From the NCBI RefSeq assembly GCF_900108855.1, contig NZ_FNXY01000010.1, positions 212,074 to 276,073 of the forward strand: a stretch of DNA of 64,000 nt, read 5' to 3'. Positions 8,553 to 17,467 of the stretch are shown piece after piece. The DNA is from Dyadobacter koreensis. GTDB lineage: Bacteria; Bacteroidota; Bacteroidia; Cytophagales; Spirosomataceae. How positions within the stretch are numbered: the stretch's first letter is position 1; each line of letters opens with the position of its first letter. A program made the translations under genes and the position numbers. The notes below the pieces were generated by a model that saw only the letters and a program-made list of their open reading frames with translations, made no database searches and was not told the DNA's origin.

Positions 8553-9305
8553 ATGAAAGAACTCATTGATTCGGGCAATCTGCCGAAGCACATAGCCGTT
8601 ATCATGGATGGTAACGGTCGGTGGGCACAGAACCAGGGAGCGGCACGTGTTTTCGGCCATCGTAATGCAATTAAGGCAGTAAGAGAGGTTACCGAAGGTT
8701 GTGCAGAGCTCGGAGTATCCTACCTGACGCTTTACGCATTTTCAACAGAAAACTGGGCTCGCCCTCAGTTTGAAGTTCGCGCTTTAATGGAATTGCTGGT
8801 ACAGTCTATCCGTAATGAGCTTCCAACCATGCAGAAAAATAATGTAAGGCTGGATACCATCGGTGATATGGCAAGCTTGCCGGGAAGTTGTCAAAACCAA
8901 CTGAACGAAGCGATCGAAGCTACCCGTCAAAATACAGGGCTTAATTTAATTCTCGCACTGGGTTACAGTGGAAAATGGGACATTCTGCAGGCGACCAGAA
9001 AAATCGCGGCAGAAGTACAGATGGGAAATATCAAGCCGGAAGACATCAATGAAACTTTGTTGACTAAAAATCTTTCCACAGAAGACAGGCCGGAAGTTGA
9101 TCTGATGTTACGTACTGGTGGCGATCACCGGATAAGTAACTTTCTATTGTGGCAGCTGGCTTATGCCGAGCTGTATTTTTACGAAGACCTTTTTTGGCCC
9201 GATTTCCGCAAGGATCATCTTTATCAGGCAATTTTGGCATACCAGAAAACGGAACGGCGTTTTGGTAAAACCGGTGAACAAGTAAAAGCGAATGGAGCTA
9301 AGTAG
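8553..9305 (+). CDS. uppS: Isoprenyl transferase (undecaprenyl diphosphate synthase)
   Basis: Makes the C55 lipid carrier used for peptidoglycan and surface polysaccharide synthesis by adding isoprene units to farnesyl diphosphate. The N-terminal signature HIAVIMDGNGRWAQ contains catalytic Asp19. FSTENWARP and the C-terminal RTGGDHRISNFLLWQLAYAE are present; the usual Glu of RTGGE is Asp here. At 250 residues the length is normal. It opens a block with bamA (6-base gap) and ompH genes, a common order in Bacteroidota that couples carrier lipid supply with outer-membrane assembly. Confidence 0.96.
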   Translation: MKELIDSGNLPKHIAVIMDGNGRWAQNQGAARVFGHRNAIKAVREVTEGCAELGVSYLTLYAFSTENWARPQFEVRALMELLVQSIRNELPTMQKNNVRLDTIGDMASLPGSCQNQLNEAIEATRQNTGLNLILALGYSGKWDILQATRKIAAEVQMGNIKPEDINETLLTKNLSTEDRPEVDLMLRTGGDHRISNFLLWQLAYAELYFYEDLFWPDFRKDHLYQAILAYQKTERRFGKTGEQVKANGAK

Positions 9306-9311
9306 AATTAT

Positions 9312-11903
9312 ATGAACCTGGTGAGAAACTTTATAAAAACATTCGTACAGAGTAATTGGGCACTAACAGGAGTATTGTTATGCTGGTGTTTTTCGGTTGA
9401 GGCGCAAAAAATCGGATTGGGAAGCAATGCAAAACCTGCTCCTTCATCTGCCAATATGGGAATCGATCCTGCCAATCCAAAAGAATATACTATTGCAGAA
9501 GTTACGGTTTCAGGAACTCAGTTTCTGGATCCGAATTCGATGGTTTCTATCTCAGGCCTTAAACCTGGTGATAAAATCCGTGTTCCGGGTCCGGCAATTC
9601 CATCTTCTATTAAAAGAATGATGGATTTTGGTACATTGGATGATGTAGAAATCGCTGCAACCAAAGTAGAAGGTGAGAAAATCTGGCTGAATATTCATAT
9701 CAAGGAGCGCCCGAGACTTTACAAAGTATCTTTTTCAGGAGTCCGCAAAGGAGAACGAGAAACGCTTAACGATAAAGTAAAGTTGATCAAAGGACGTGTA
9801 ATTACGCCGACGGTAATAAAAAATACGCAGCTTGTTATCAAGAAGTATTATATGGATAAGGGCTTTTACAACACCAAGGTGAAGGTGGTGCAAATTCCGG
9901 ATTCTACACGTGGTCAGGCGACGCTTAACTTTACAATTAACAAAGGAAGTAAAGTTAAAATTGAAAAGATCAATATTGAAGGCAATACGGATATCAGCAG
10001 CACAACCCTGAAACGTAAGATGAAGGGAACAAAGCAGAAACGCATTGGCCGATTGTTTAATCCATCAAAATATATTCCTAAAAAATACGACGAGGATAAG
10101 GAAAAACTTATTGCTTACTACCGTAAAAACGGTTACCGTGACGCTACGATTGAGTTCGATACGATTAAAAGTAATGGCGAAACGATTAGCATCAACATGA
10201 AGATTGATGAAGGTAAAAAGTACTTTTACCGCAACATTACCTGGACTGGTAACTACTTATATCCATCAAAAGCATTGGGTGAAAAGTTAGGGATCAACAA
10301 AGGAGATGTCTACAATCCGGAAGAACTTGACAAGAAAATTAACGGGATTCCTGGTAATGATATCAGCTCGATATACATGGATGACGGTTATCTATATTTC
10401 CGTATTGAACCAACTGAAAAAGCGGTTGAAGGGGATTCGATTGATGTTGAACTTCGTATGTTTGAAGGCAAGCAGGCAACGATCAACCGTATTATTCTGA
10501 ATGGTAATACAAAGACCAGTGACCGTGTGGTTTTGCGTGAACTTTTCACGTTGCCGGGACAGAAATTCAGTAAAACGGAAATAATCAACACGCAGCGCCA
10601 GCTTTCTCAAATGGGCTATTTCAACCCTGAGAAAATTGCTCCAAACCCGATTCCAAATCCTCAGGATGGAACGGTAGATATCGAATGGAACGTGGAAGAA
10701 AAACCGTCCGACCAGATTGAGCTTTCCGGAGGTTGGGGTGGTTATATCGGTTTTGTAGGCACGTTGGGTCTTGTTTTCAATAATTTCTCGTTGCGTAACA
10801 TTCCGAACCGTGAAACATGGAGACCGCTTCCATCAGGTGACGGTCAGAAATTGTCTCTTCGTTTCCAGGCAAATGGTAAGCAATATCAGACCTATTCAAT
10901 GTCTTTCAGTGAGCCATGGCTTGGTGGAAAAAAACCGATCAACTTCGGTGTTTCTTTGCAGCACACAGTTTATCGCGTTGCAAATTATAACAATATTTAT
11001 TCAACTGGTGGAAGCGGGAGCCTTAGCTACCGTGGAGGTTATTACAACACCGGTGTTACATTTTCGCTTGGACGTCGTTTGAAAGAGCCGGACCGTAACC
11101 TTGTTTTGACTCACTCTTTGTCATACCAGCGTTATCGTCTTGATAGTTTGGATATCTTCCGCATTGGGTATAACAATGGGGTTTCAAACAACGTATCATT
11201 CAATACAACGATTTCAAGAAATACATTAAGTGATTTCCAATTCCCAAGAAGCGGTTCGAACATCTCTTTAAGCATGACGTTGACGCCTCCTTATTCTGCA
11301 CTTCGCAAGAATGATTACAAGGATATCAGCGACACTTACCGTTGGGTAGAATACCACAAATGGATGTTTGACGCGACGTACTATGCAACCATCACAGGAA
11401 AGCTTGTTTTGAGTGCTAGAACGCACATGGGTTATCTGGGTAGATACAACAAGAAACTGGACTTTAGTAAATTCGGACGGTTTATTGTCGGCGGGTCAGG
11501 TTTGGCGGGACAAGGTTCGTTTTCACTGGCTGACCAGGATATTATTGGTCTTCGTGGTTACGAAGATCAAAAGGTTGGGCCATTGACGCAGAGCGGTTTC
11601 CCGGCATCAGGTGGAGGTATCGTTTACAACAAATATGTAATGGAGCTTCGTTACCCTGTTTCTCTAAATCCGCAGGCCACAATTTTCATTCTGGGTTTTG
11701 CCGAAGGTGGTAACAACTGGGGAAGTTATAAAGAATTTAATCCTTTTGATCTGAAGAGATCTGCCGGTGTGGGTGCCCGTATTTTTATGCCTGCTTTCGG
11801 TCTGTTAGGTATCGACTGGGGTTATGGATTTGACACCATCCAGGGCTCGACTCAGAAAAGTGGTGCGCAATTCCACTTTACAATCGGTCAGCAGATCAGA
11901 TAA
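9312..11903 (+). CDS. bamA: Outer-membrane protein assembly factor BamA
   Basis: Central insertase for beta-barrel outer-membrane proteins. A signal peptide (about 1-31, ending VEAQ) precedes a run of POTRA repeats to about residue 470, then an Omp85 barrel to the C-terminus. The barrel's loop-6 signature is seen as GLRGYED near residue 746. The 863-residue length suits Bacteroidota BamA. It follows uppS after 6 bases and precedes two Skp-like chaperone genes, its likely functional partners. Essential in the family; no lesion seen. Confidence 0.95.
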   Translation: MNLVRNFIKTFVQSNWALTGVLLCWCFSVEAQKIGLGSNAKPAPSSANMGIDPANPKEYTIAEVTVSGTQFLDPNSMVSISGLKPGDKIRVPGPAIPSSIKRMMDFGTLDDVEIAATKVEGEKIWLNIHIKERPRLYKVSFSGVRKGERETLNDKVKLIKGRVITPTVIKNTQLVIKKYYMDKGFYNTKVKVVQIPDSTRGQATLNFTINKGSKVKIEKINIEGNTDISSTTLKRKMKGTKQKRIGRLFNPSKYIPKKYDEDKEKLIAYYRKNGYRDATIEFDTIKSNGETISINMKIDEGKKYFYRNITWTGNYLYPSKALGEKLGINKGDVYNPEELDKKINGIPGNDISSIYMDDGYLYFRIEPTEKAVEGDSIDVELRMFEGKQATINRIILNGNTKTSDRVVLRELFTLPGQKFSKTEIINTQRQLSQMGYFNPEKIAPNPIPNPQDGTVDIEWNVEEKPSDQIELSGGWGGYIGFVGTLGLVFNNFSLRNIPNRETWRPLPSGDGQKLSLRFQANGKQYQTYSMSFSEPWLGGKKPINFGVSLQHTVYRVANYNNIYSTGGSGSLSYRGGYYNTGVTFSLGRRLKEPDRNLVLTHSLSYQRYRLDSLDIFRIGYNNGVSNNVSFNTTISRNTLSDFQFPRSGSNISLSMTLTPPYSALRKNDYKDISDTYRWVEYHKWMFDATYYATITGKLVLSARTHMGYLGRYNKKLDFSKFGRFIVGGSGLAGQGSFSLADQDIIGLRGYEDQKVGPLTQSGFPASGGGIVYNKYVMELRYPVSLNPQATIFILGFAEGGNNWGSYKEFNPFDLKRSAGVGARIFMPAFGLLGIDWGYGFDTIQGSTQKSGAQFHFTIGQQIR

Positions 11904-11953
11904 TATTATAGATCGCTTTTCGTTAAACCTATTTAAATTATTAGCGGCTTGGC

Positions 11954-12574
11954 ATGAAGAACATTATAATTTTACTAGTTTTGTCCGTTATTTCGATCGG
12001 ACAGGGAATGGCTCAGAAATTCGGTTATACCGATATGGAGTATATTACCAGTAAAATGCCCGAATATCAGCAGGCACAAACGGAAATGAAGAAATTTTCC
12101 GAAAAGTGGGCAAAGGAAATTCAGGACAAGTTTGCGGAAGTCAGTAGAATGCAGCGTGCCTATATGGCAGAGGAAGTTTTGCTGACGGATGATCTTAAAA
12201 GAAAGCGCCAGGCAGAAATAAAGGAAAAGGAACTGGAAGCAAGAGAATACAACAGCAAGATATTTGGTATGGAAGGTTTACTTTTCCAAAAGAAGAAGGA
12301 GCTGATGAAACCGGTAATGGAGAAAGTGCAAAGGGCAGTTTCTAAAATTTGTATGCAGAAAAGGCTTGACTTCATGTTTGACAAATCGAGTGATGTCGGC
12401 ATGATTTATTCAAATCCCAAACATGACTATTCTGACTACATTATGGAGGAATTGGGAATTGATGCCCAACCTGCCAAAGGTATTGCGAAAGAAAAGACAG
12501 TGAAAGATGAATCCACGGTAGCACCAAAAGAGAGCTCCCCTAAACAAAAAAGTACAACCAATAAACTTAAATAG
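11954..12574 (+). CDS. OmpH/Skp-family periplasmic chaperone (first copy)
   Basis: Skp-like holdase expected to carry unfolded outer-membrane proteins to BamA. It has a signal peptide (1-20, ending GMAQ), then KFGYTDMEYITSKMPEYQQAQ, which matches the start of the neighbouring copy, and a long charged coiled coil (about 40-130), the 'tentacle' part of Skp. The C-terminal tail is lysine-rich and low in complexity. Only 10 bases separate it from the second copy. Confidence 0.88.
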   Translation: MKNIIILLVLSVISIGQGMAQKFGYTDMEYITSKMPEYQQAQTEMKKFSEKWAKEIQDKFAEVSRMQRAYMAEEVLLTDDLKRKRQAEIKEKELEAREYNSKIFGMEGLLFQKKKELMKPVMEKVQRAVSKICMQKRLDFMFDKSSDVGMIYSNPKHDYSDYIMEELGIDAQPAKGIAKEKTVKDESTVAPKESSPKQKSTTNKLK

Positions 12575-12584
12575 TAACAAAACA

Positions 12585-13244
12585 ATGAAACAAAAATTGA
12601 TAGTGTTTATGGTCGCAATGGCCATGCTTAGTACTCCTCTTTTGGCACAAACTACTCCTGCTGCAAGCGGTCTTACTAAAATTGGATATACCAATGTAGA
12701 CTACGTGATCAGCAAGTTGCCTGAAAGCAAAGTAATGCAAAACCAGATTGAAGTTACAAAAGCACAGCTTGACAAAGCGATTGGCGAAACTTATAAAGAA
12801 GCTCAGGAAAAATACGAGGCTTATCAGAAAAACGGCGCTCAGATGACTGACGTGATCCGTGCGGATAAAGAAAAAGAGTTGCAAAACCTTCAGACTCGTA
12901 TTCAGGAAATGCAAACAAATGCTCAGCAGTCTTTGCAAACTAAACAACAGCAGTTGCTTGAACCAATCCTGACGAAGGTTAACAACGCAATTCAGGATGT
13001 TGGAAAAGAAAACGGGTTTCTTTATATCCTGAACATGGATGCAGGACAAGGAACGACGCCAATCATTTTGTTCGCCGCTTCTGAAGAAAACAATGCAACG
13101 AATCTGATCTTAAGAAAATTAGGAGTTGATCCTGACAAGGTAGAAGCTGCTGCTCCTGCTGCTAAACCAGCAACAACTACGGCAGCGCCTGCCGCTACCA
13201 AACCAGCTGCAACAACGCCTGCAACTACTCCTAAGAAGAAATAA
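12585..13244 (+). CDS. OmpH/Skp-family periplasmic chaperone (second copy)
   Basis: Paralogue of the preceding gene: signal peptide (ending LLAQ), then KIGYTNVDYVISKLPESKVMQ, a coiled coil at about 45-140 and a final beta region. The tail after residue 185 is an Ala/Thr/Pro-rich repeat (PAAKPATTTAAPAATKPAAT), unlike the Lys/Ser tail of the first copy. A strong terminator follows, so uppS-bamA-ompH-ompH probably ends here. Confidence 0.9.
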   Translation: MKQKLIVFMVAMAMLSTPLLAQTTPAASGLTKIGYTNVDYVISKLPESKVMQNQIEVTKAQLDKAIGETYKEAQEKYEAYQKNGAQMTDVIRADKEKELQNLQTRIQEMQTNAQQSLQTKQQQLLEPILTKVNNAIQDVGKENGFLYILNMDAGQGTTPIILFAASEENNATNLILRKLGVDPDKVEAAAPAAKPATTTAAPAATKPAATTPATTPKKK

Positions 13245-13281
13245 GAAGAAGTAGTTTTTTAATTTTAGAATTGTTTTATAC

Positions 13282-13318
13282 TACCGGGGAATAGTCTTTT
13301 ATGGACTGTTCCCCGGTA
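13282..13318 (+). terminator. Terminator of the uppS-bamA-ompH block
   Basis: TACCGGGGAATAGTC pairs with GGACTGTTCCCCGGTA around a TTTTAT loop, with one G-T wobble, followed by TTTGTTTTG. Confidence 0.85.
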
Positions 13319-13485
13319 TTTGTTTTGGGAGGTTTTATTTTCATAAATTCATTTTCTACTGAGATACAAATACTTTCACAAGTGGTTGTATTTAAAAAAT
13401 GCAAAAAGGAGACAATGTAGTGGCGCCAAAAAATACGCTTTTAAAAAAACAGAAGTATTCAGAACGTTAAGCATACAGGATTTGT

Positions 13486-13493
13486 TAATTTTG
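13486..13493 (+). promoter_or_regulatory. Candidate -7 box for the Ig-like protein gene
   Basis: TAATTTTG matches TAnnTTTG and lies 53 bases before the ATG at 13547. The -33 region (around 13463-13468) has only a partial match. Apart from this and the terminator at 13282, the 302-bp gap holds nothing I recognise. Confidence 0.35.
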
Positions 13494-13546
13494 CGTTATG
13501 GAATCTACATCCCTAAGCTCATAAAATAAATTATATTTCTGCAATT

Positions 13547-15163
13547 ATGGTTTTTAAAAATATCTTTTACTTTCTCATACTCACGTTAACTGCGTTTTTT
13601 TCATATCCGGTTGTGGCACAGGATAATGCACAAAATAGCGGAGGCGGATCATCATTTCAGCTGATTTTTCCGAGAGAGGCTGACTGGAACACTTTGGAGG
13701 AAGGCAAAGAGATCAACTTTCATTTACAGGTAAGAGGGGGGAAAAGTGATTCTGTTCGTTACAGTATTTCGAGCGGATATAGAAAAGATATGAAGTTTGA
13801 CTCTTTGGGTCATTTTGTCTGGACGCCGACTTATGAAATGGCCGACCGTATTAATACTGTGAAATTATGGCCTATCGTTTTCGAAGCTACAAATCAGGCT
13901 GGTGAAACGGTTTCCCAGCAGGTTGCCTTCAAAATTATGCACGTCAACCGTGCCCCCGAGGTCGATGAACTGAAACCTTTTTATGTTCAGTATAAAACCC
14001 AGAACACCTATCAGATTGATATGAATTCAGTGCGTGATCTCGATGGAGATCCTGTTGTTTTTATCCCTGTTTTGGATGGTATGCCGGAAGGTATGAAAAT
14101 GACGGCTGCTGGTGAAATTATTTGGGATCCATCTACAACCCAATTTAACTTGTTGAAAAAAGGCCCAAGATATATTGAATTCTATGTGGAAGACCAACCG
14201 TCGAAAACACGGACAAAAGGGCGGCTGAAGCTGGAAGTTACCCAAATGGATCTTGAACCTGATTTTAAAATTGTACCGCAAAGTCAGTTAGTACGCAGTA
14301 AAGAGAATAACAGGATCAATTTAAAATTTACTTTGTCGGATCCAAATGGTGATGATGATATTGCTGAATTTGGCTTTGTTTCTGAAAATAAAAATGTTCC
14401 ATCTTCGGCTTTGGTAAAAAATGCGCCGACAAGTTATGAATTCATTTGGGAGCCGGGTTATGATTTTGTAAAAGACCCTTTTGATTCACTGGCATTCAAT
14501 ATCACGTTTTACGTGTTGGACAAAGCGCAAAACAAGAAGGAAAGAACATTAAGGTTTTTGATTGAGAATACGGTGAACGAAGCCGAGCGTGATGCGTATG
14601 TTTACGGTCTCTACCGCGGCGGATTGATAAATGCTTGGAGTTTGCTTGAACAGATGAAAGAGAAGGAGGGTGAGCTTAAAAAGGCATATGGAAGAGCTAA
14701 GAAAGGCAAGAGGAGTCGTTCGTTAATAAATGCGTCTTTGGGAGCTACCACGGGTTTGGCACCTGTAATTGCCAAAACAAATCAGGATACGAGAGGTTAT
14801 ATCACAACGTTGGGAGGAACTACTGTGGCCACTTTGGGAACGCTTGAAGCTACCGAGGTTATTGGTAAATCAACCAATGGTTTGCTGGACCGCTTTAACT
14901 ATGTAATGCAGAAGAAAAACGAGTTGCAGAATAAGGGAGATGTTTTTGCCCGTGAATATGCTCAGAAATCAGCCAGGCGTTCTCCGGATTTTGTTCGTAA
15001 ACTGGATGAATTTAAAGCGCTGATGAACCTGAGTGGGTTAGTAGCTCTTGAACTGGATGCGAATTGGGAAAACAAGAAGGCAGCTGGTTATGATGAAAAG
15101 AAAATCGATGCTGCAATTAAAAAGACTTTCAAAGATTTCATGCCTCTGGAAAAAGATGAATAA
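13547..15163 (+). CDS. Exported protein with three Ig-like repeats, function unknown
   Basis: I do not recognise a named family. A signal peptide (about 1-25) is followed by three repeats of about 100 residues, each ending in a W-x-P turn: VWTPTYE (Trp92), IWDPSTT (Trp193) and IWEPGYD (Trp301). That pattern resembles putative Ig/cadherin-like (He_PIG) domains. The C-terminal 190 residues differ: a basic helix (KKAYGRAKKGKRSRS), a Gly/Thr/Ala-rich apolar stretch near 395-440 that could cross a membrane or pack in a barrel, and a charged helical end. It follows the outer-membrane assembly block but has its own promoter candidate. A role in envelope structure or gliding/secretion is a guess from context only. 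Confidence 0.75.
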   Translation: MVFKNIFYFLILTLTAFFSYPVVAQDNAQNSGGGSSFQLIFPREADWNTLEEGKEINFHLQVRGGKSDSVRYSISSGYRKDMKFDSLGHFVWTPTYEMADRINTVKLWPIVFEATNQAGETVSQQVAFKIMHVNRAPEVDELKPFYVQYKTQNTYQIDMNSVRDLDGDPVVFIPVLDGMPEGMKMTAAGEIIWDPSTTQFNLLKKGPRYIEFYVEDQPSKTRTKGRLKLEVTQMDLEPDFKIVPQSQLVRSKENNRINLKFTLSDPNGDDDIAEFGFVSENKNVPSSALVKNAPTSYEFIWEPGYDFVKDPFDSLAFNITFYVLDKAQNKKERTLRFLIENTVNEAERDAYVYGLYRGGLINAWSLLEQMKEKEGELKKAYGRAKKGKRSRSLINASLGATTGLAPVIAKTNQDTRGYITTLGGTTVATLGTLEATEVIGKSTNGLLDRFNYVMQKKNELQNKGDVFAREYAQKSARRSPDFVRKLDEFKALMNLSGLVALELDANWENKKAAGYDEKKIDAAIKKTFKDFMPLEKDE

Positions 15164-15191
15164 TCTTGGAGGCGGGATAAATAACATGCGT

Positions 15192-15231
15192 AAAACAAAA
15201 ACGAGAGCTTAAAGGCTCTCGTTTTTGTTTT
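15192..15231. terminator. Bidirectional terminator overlapping the end of lspA
   Basis: A perfect 17-bp stem (15192-15208 with 15215-15231, core ACGAGAGC/GCTCTCGT) has a 6-base loop and A/T-rich outer arms. The right arm and loop are also the last codons and stop of lspA on the minus strand. Confidence 0.88.
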
Positions 15232-16033
15232 CTTCTTTTCGTAAATCGATTTCCCTGGGAGGATCGCTTTCCTGCGGATCAATGTTCTTGGGAATATCGG
15301 AATTTGCAAAGTTAGTAGTCATATCCAACTCGTTTTTTGAAGATTCTTCCGTAGGAATGGTGGGTTCAGTGTCAAGAGGTAAATGTGGTTCGGGCGTAAC
15401 CTCCAGGTTTTCTGAATCATTTTTCGTGGTTGCCGGATGAACTTCTTCGTCCAGATTATAAAAATGCCCCTGGAAAATCAGAATACTACAGACACCCAGA
15501 AAAATACATGAATCAGCAATATTAAAGATAGGAGTAGAATAATATTGTCCACCCCAGAGAGGAACCCATTCAGGAATAAATCCTTCCCAGAAATCCACAA
15601 AAATCATATCGATAACCTGCCCGTGAAACCACGGAGTTGGTGATCCGTATGGAGCATTGTCAAGAAATACACCATAAAACGTGCTATCGATTACGTTTCC
15701 CACGGCACCGGCAAGAATCATAGACAACGCCCATAATAACCCTTTGGATGCACCGCTGCGAGCCAAATGAACCAGGTACCACCCAATCGCACACATAGCA
15801 AGTAAACGGAACAGTGTAAGGAATAATTTACCGTATTCATGACCAAGCTGCATGCCAAAAGCCATGCCGGGATTCAGTACGTAATGCAGTTTAAGCCAGT
15901 TTCCGACCAGCAAGATCTGTCCTGAAAAACCTGGTTCCATATACTTATAGACCAGAATTTTTGACAATTGATCCACTGCAATTAATAACACACTGAACAG
16001 TAAATACCGACTAGGGTTTTTTGGTTGATTCAT
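15209..16033 (-). CDS. lspA: Signal peptidase II with long acidic C-terminal tail
   Basis: Aspartyl protease of the inner membrane that cleaves lipoprotein signal peptides after diacylglycerol is attached. The core (about 1-195) has four hydrophobic helices. Catalytic aspartates are Asp116 in GNVIDS and Asp174 in FNIADS; the usual GNxxDR has Ser for Arg. The core holds an insertion around 120-168 compared with the ~165-residue E. coli enzyme, as is common in Bacteroidota. Residues 195-274 form an extra hydrophilic tail rich in Glu, Asp, Pro, Thr and Asn, predicted disordered and cytoplasmic. The last codons lie inside the terminator hairpin. The gene's many predicted substrates include the FKBP, FAS1 and DUF4249 lipoproteins in this window. 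Confidence 0.92.
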   Translation of the reverse strand: MNQPKNPSRYLLFSVLLIAVDQLSKILVYKYMEPGFSGQILLVGNWLKLHYVLNPGMAFGMQLGHEYGKLFLTLFRLLAMCAIGWYLVHLARSGASKGLLWALSMILAGAVGNVIDSTFYGVFLDNAPYGSPTPWFHGQVIDMIFVDFWEGFIPEWVPLWGGQYYSTPIFNIADSCIFLGVCSILIFQGHFYNLDEEVHPATTKNDSENLEVTPEPHLPLDTEPTIPTEESSKNELDMTTNFANSDIPKNIDPQESDPPREIDLRKEENKNESL

Positions 16034-16084
16034 TCCAGAATTATTACAATTAATATCGATGTGATTGCAAAAATAGCAAGTTCC

Positions 16085-17287
16085 TTATAAAGAACTCAAT
16101 CCTCGTCTTTGCATTTCACTTTTTACCAGAAGGTATTCTCTGCTGCTTTGGCCGGCAATCGAAGTGTTTTCCTCTGCGCGACGGATCAAATACGGCATTA
16201 CAGCATCAATAGGGCCATAAGGCACATACTTCGCAACATTATAGCCGACTTTCGCAAGGTTATAAGAAATATTATCACTCATCCCTAAAAGCTGAGCAAA
16301 CCAGATGCGGTTATCATCATTTTTAAGGCCCAGTTTTTTCATTTTACAGGTGCAGTACTGTGAGCTGTACTCATTATGAGTACCAAGGCAGATCGATATA
16401 TGCTCAACATTTTCAAGACAGAAATCGATGGAGGCGTTATAATCTTTGTCCGTTGCTTCTTTTGAAGTGTGGATCGGGTTGAAATATTCTTGCTCACGTG
16501 CGCGGATACGTTCCTTTTCCATGTAGGCACCCCTTACAAGTTTACCGCCCAGTACGTAGCCTTTTTGTCTTGCAGTCAGATAAGCACTTTTCAGCGCGGC
16601 CAGCGTTTCGTGTCTGTAAAATTGATATGTATTATAAACGATGGCTCTTTCTTTATTATATTTTTCCATCATTTCGTAAGCAAGGTCGTCAATGATACCT
16701 TGCACCCAGCTTTCCTCTGCATCAACGAAAATACGTACATTCAATTTATGCGACAATGAACACAGCTTTTCAAGTCGTTCCTTCACACGTGCAAAAGCAG
16801 CTGTTTCAGATTCGGATAATTCATTCTTATGCTGTACTTTTTCCAAAAGCTCCGTAGAAGCAATTCCGGTAACCTTAAAAACTGAAAAAGGGATGTCTTT
16901 TGATTCAGATGCTTTTTGAATAGTACGTAAAATTTCATCTGCCGTTGCGTCAAAACTTTTTTCATCGTCTTCTCCTTCAACCGAGTAGTCAAGGATTGTC
17001 CCAACGCCTGAATTGGCCAATGTTGAAATGGTATGCTGGCAGTCACTAATCGTCTCACCGCCACAGAATTGTTCAAAAATAGTGACCCGGATAAGATTTT
17101 TTATAGGTAAGTGAAGCTTTAGAGCGATCTTTATAAAAAAAGTGCCTAAATTTACCACTCGAGCCTGATTCATTAAGCTAAATAACCAGTAGGTTTTCCT
17201 GAGTTGAGAATCTGATTTTGAAGCAAATGCTATTGAAGTGTCTTCAAAAAATACAGGTATTTGATCTTTTTGTGAAGCGTAAGCCAT
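16085..17287 (-). CDS. Proline dehydrogenase
   Basis: FAD-dependent oxidation of proline to pyrroline-5-carboxylate, the first step of proline breakdown. The stand-alone ProDH barrel of 400 residues includes RIFVDAEESW, KLVRGAYMEKER (FAD/substrate segment), LGTHNEYS and the C-terminal YVPYGPIDAVMPYLIRRAEEN with the paired arginines that bind the proline carboxylate. There is no P5C dehydrogenase domain, so a separate enzyme must finish the pathway. It lies 51 bases upstream of lspA on the same strand and is divergent from the DAHP synthase gene. Confidence 0.94.
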   Translation of the reverse strand: MAYASQKDQIPVFFEDTSIAFASKSDSQLRKTYWLFSLMNQARVVNLGTFFIKIALKLHLPIKNLIRVTIFEQFCGGETISDCQHTISTLANSGVGTILDYSVEGEDDEKSFDATADEILRTIQKASESKDIPFSVFKVTGIASTELLEKVQHKNELSESETAAFARVKERLEKLCSLSHKLNVRIFVDAEESWVQGIIDDLAYEMMEKYNKERAIVYNTYQFYRHETLAALKSAYLTARQKGYVLGGKLVRGAYMEKERIRAREQEYFNPIHTSKEATDKDYNASIDFCLENVEHISICLGTHNEYSSQYCTCKMKKLGLKNDDNRIWFAQLLGMSDNISYNLAKVGYNVAKYVPYGPIDAVMPYLIRRAEENTSIAGQSSREYLLVKSEMQRRGLSSL

Positions 17288-17343
17288 TTTTTAAGTTTAT
17301 CGTAAGTGGGTTTCCGCATGGTTCGTAAGTAAACCGAATTGGA

Positions 17344-17378
17344 CAAAAGTAGTACAAATATTGTGCCGCTTACTTTTG
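17344..17378. promoter_or_regulatory. Symmetric -7-like boxes between divergent genes
   Basis: CAAAAGTA (17344-17351; TACTTTTG on the minus strand) and TACTTTTG (17371-17378) are exact inverted copies 19 bases apart. Each fits TAnnTTTG and points at its own gene (proline dehydrogenase, DAHP synthase). No TTG -33 element is clear for either, so an operator is an alternative. Confidence 0.3.
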
Positions 17379-17467
17379 GAGCATCAAATGTACGGCAATC
17401 CGTTAAATACGCATAATACCGAGTCGAAATATTATAGTTATCTTATTGTTTTATTAAGGACAAGTTT

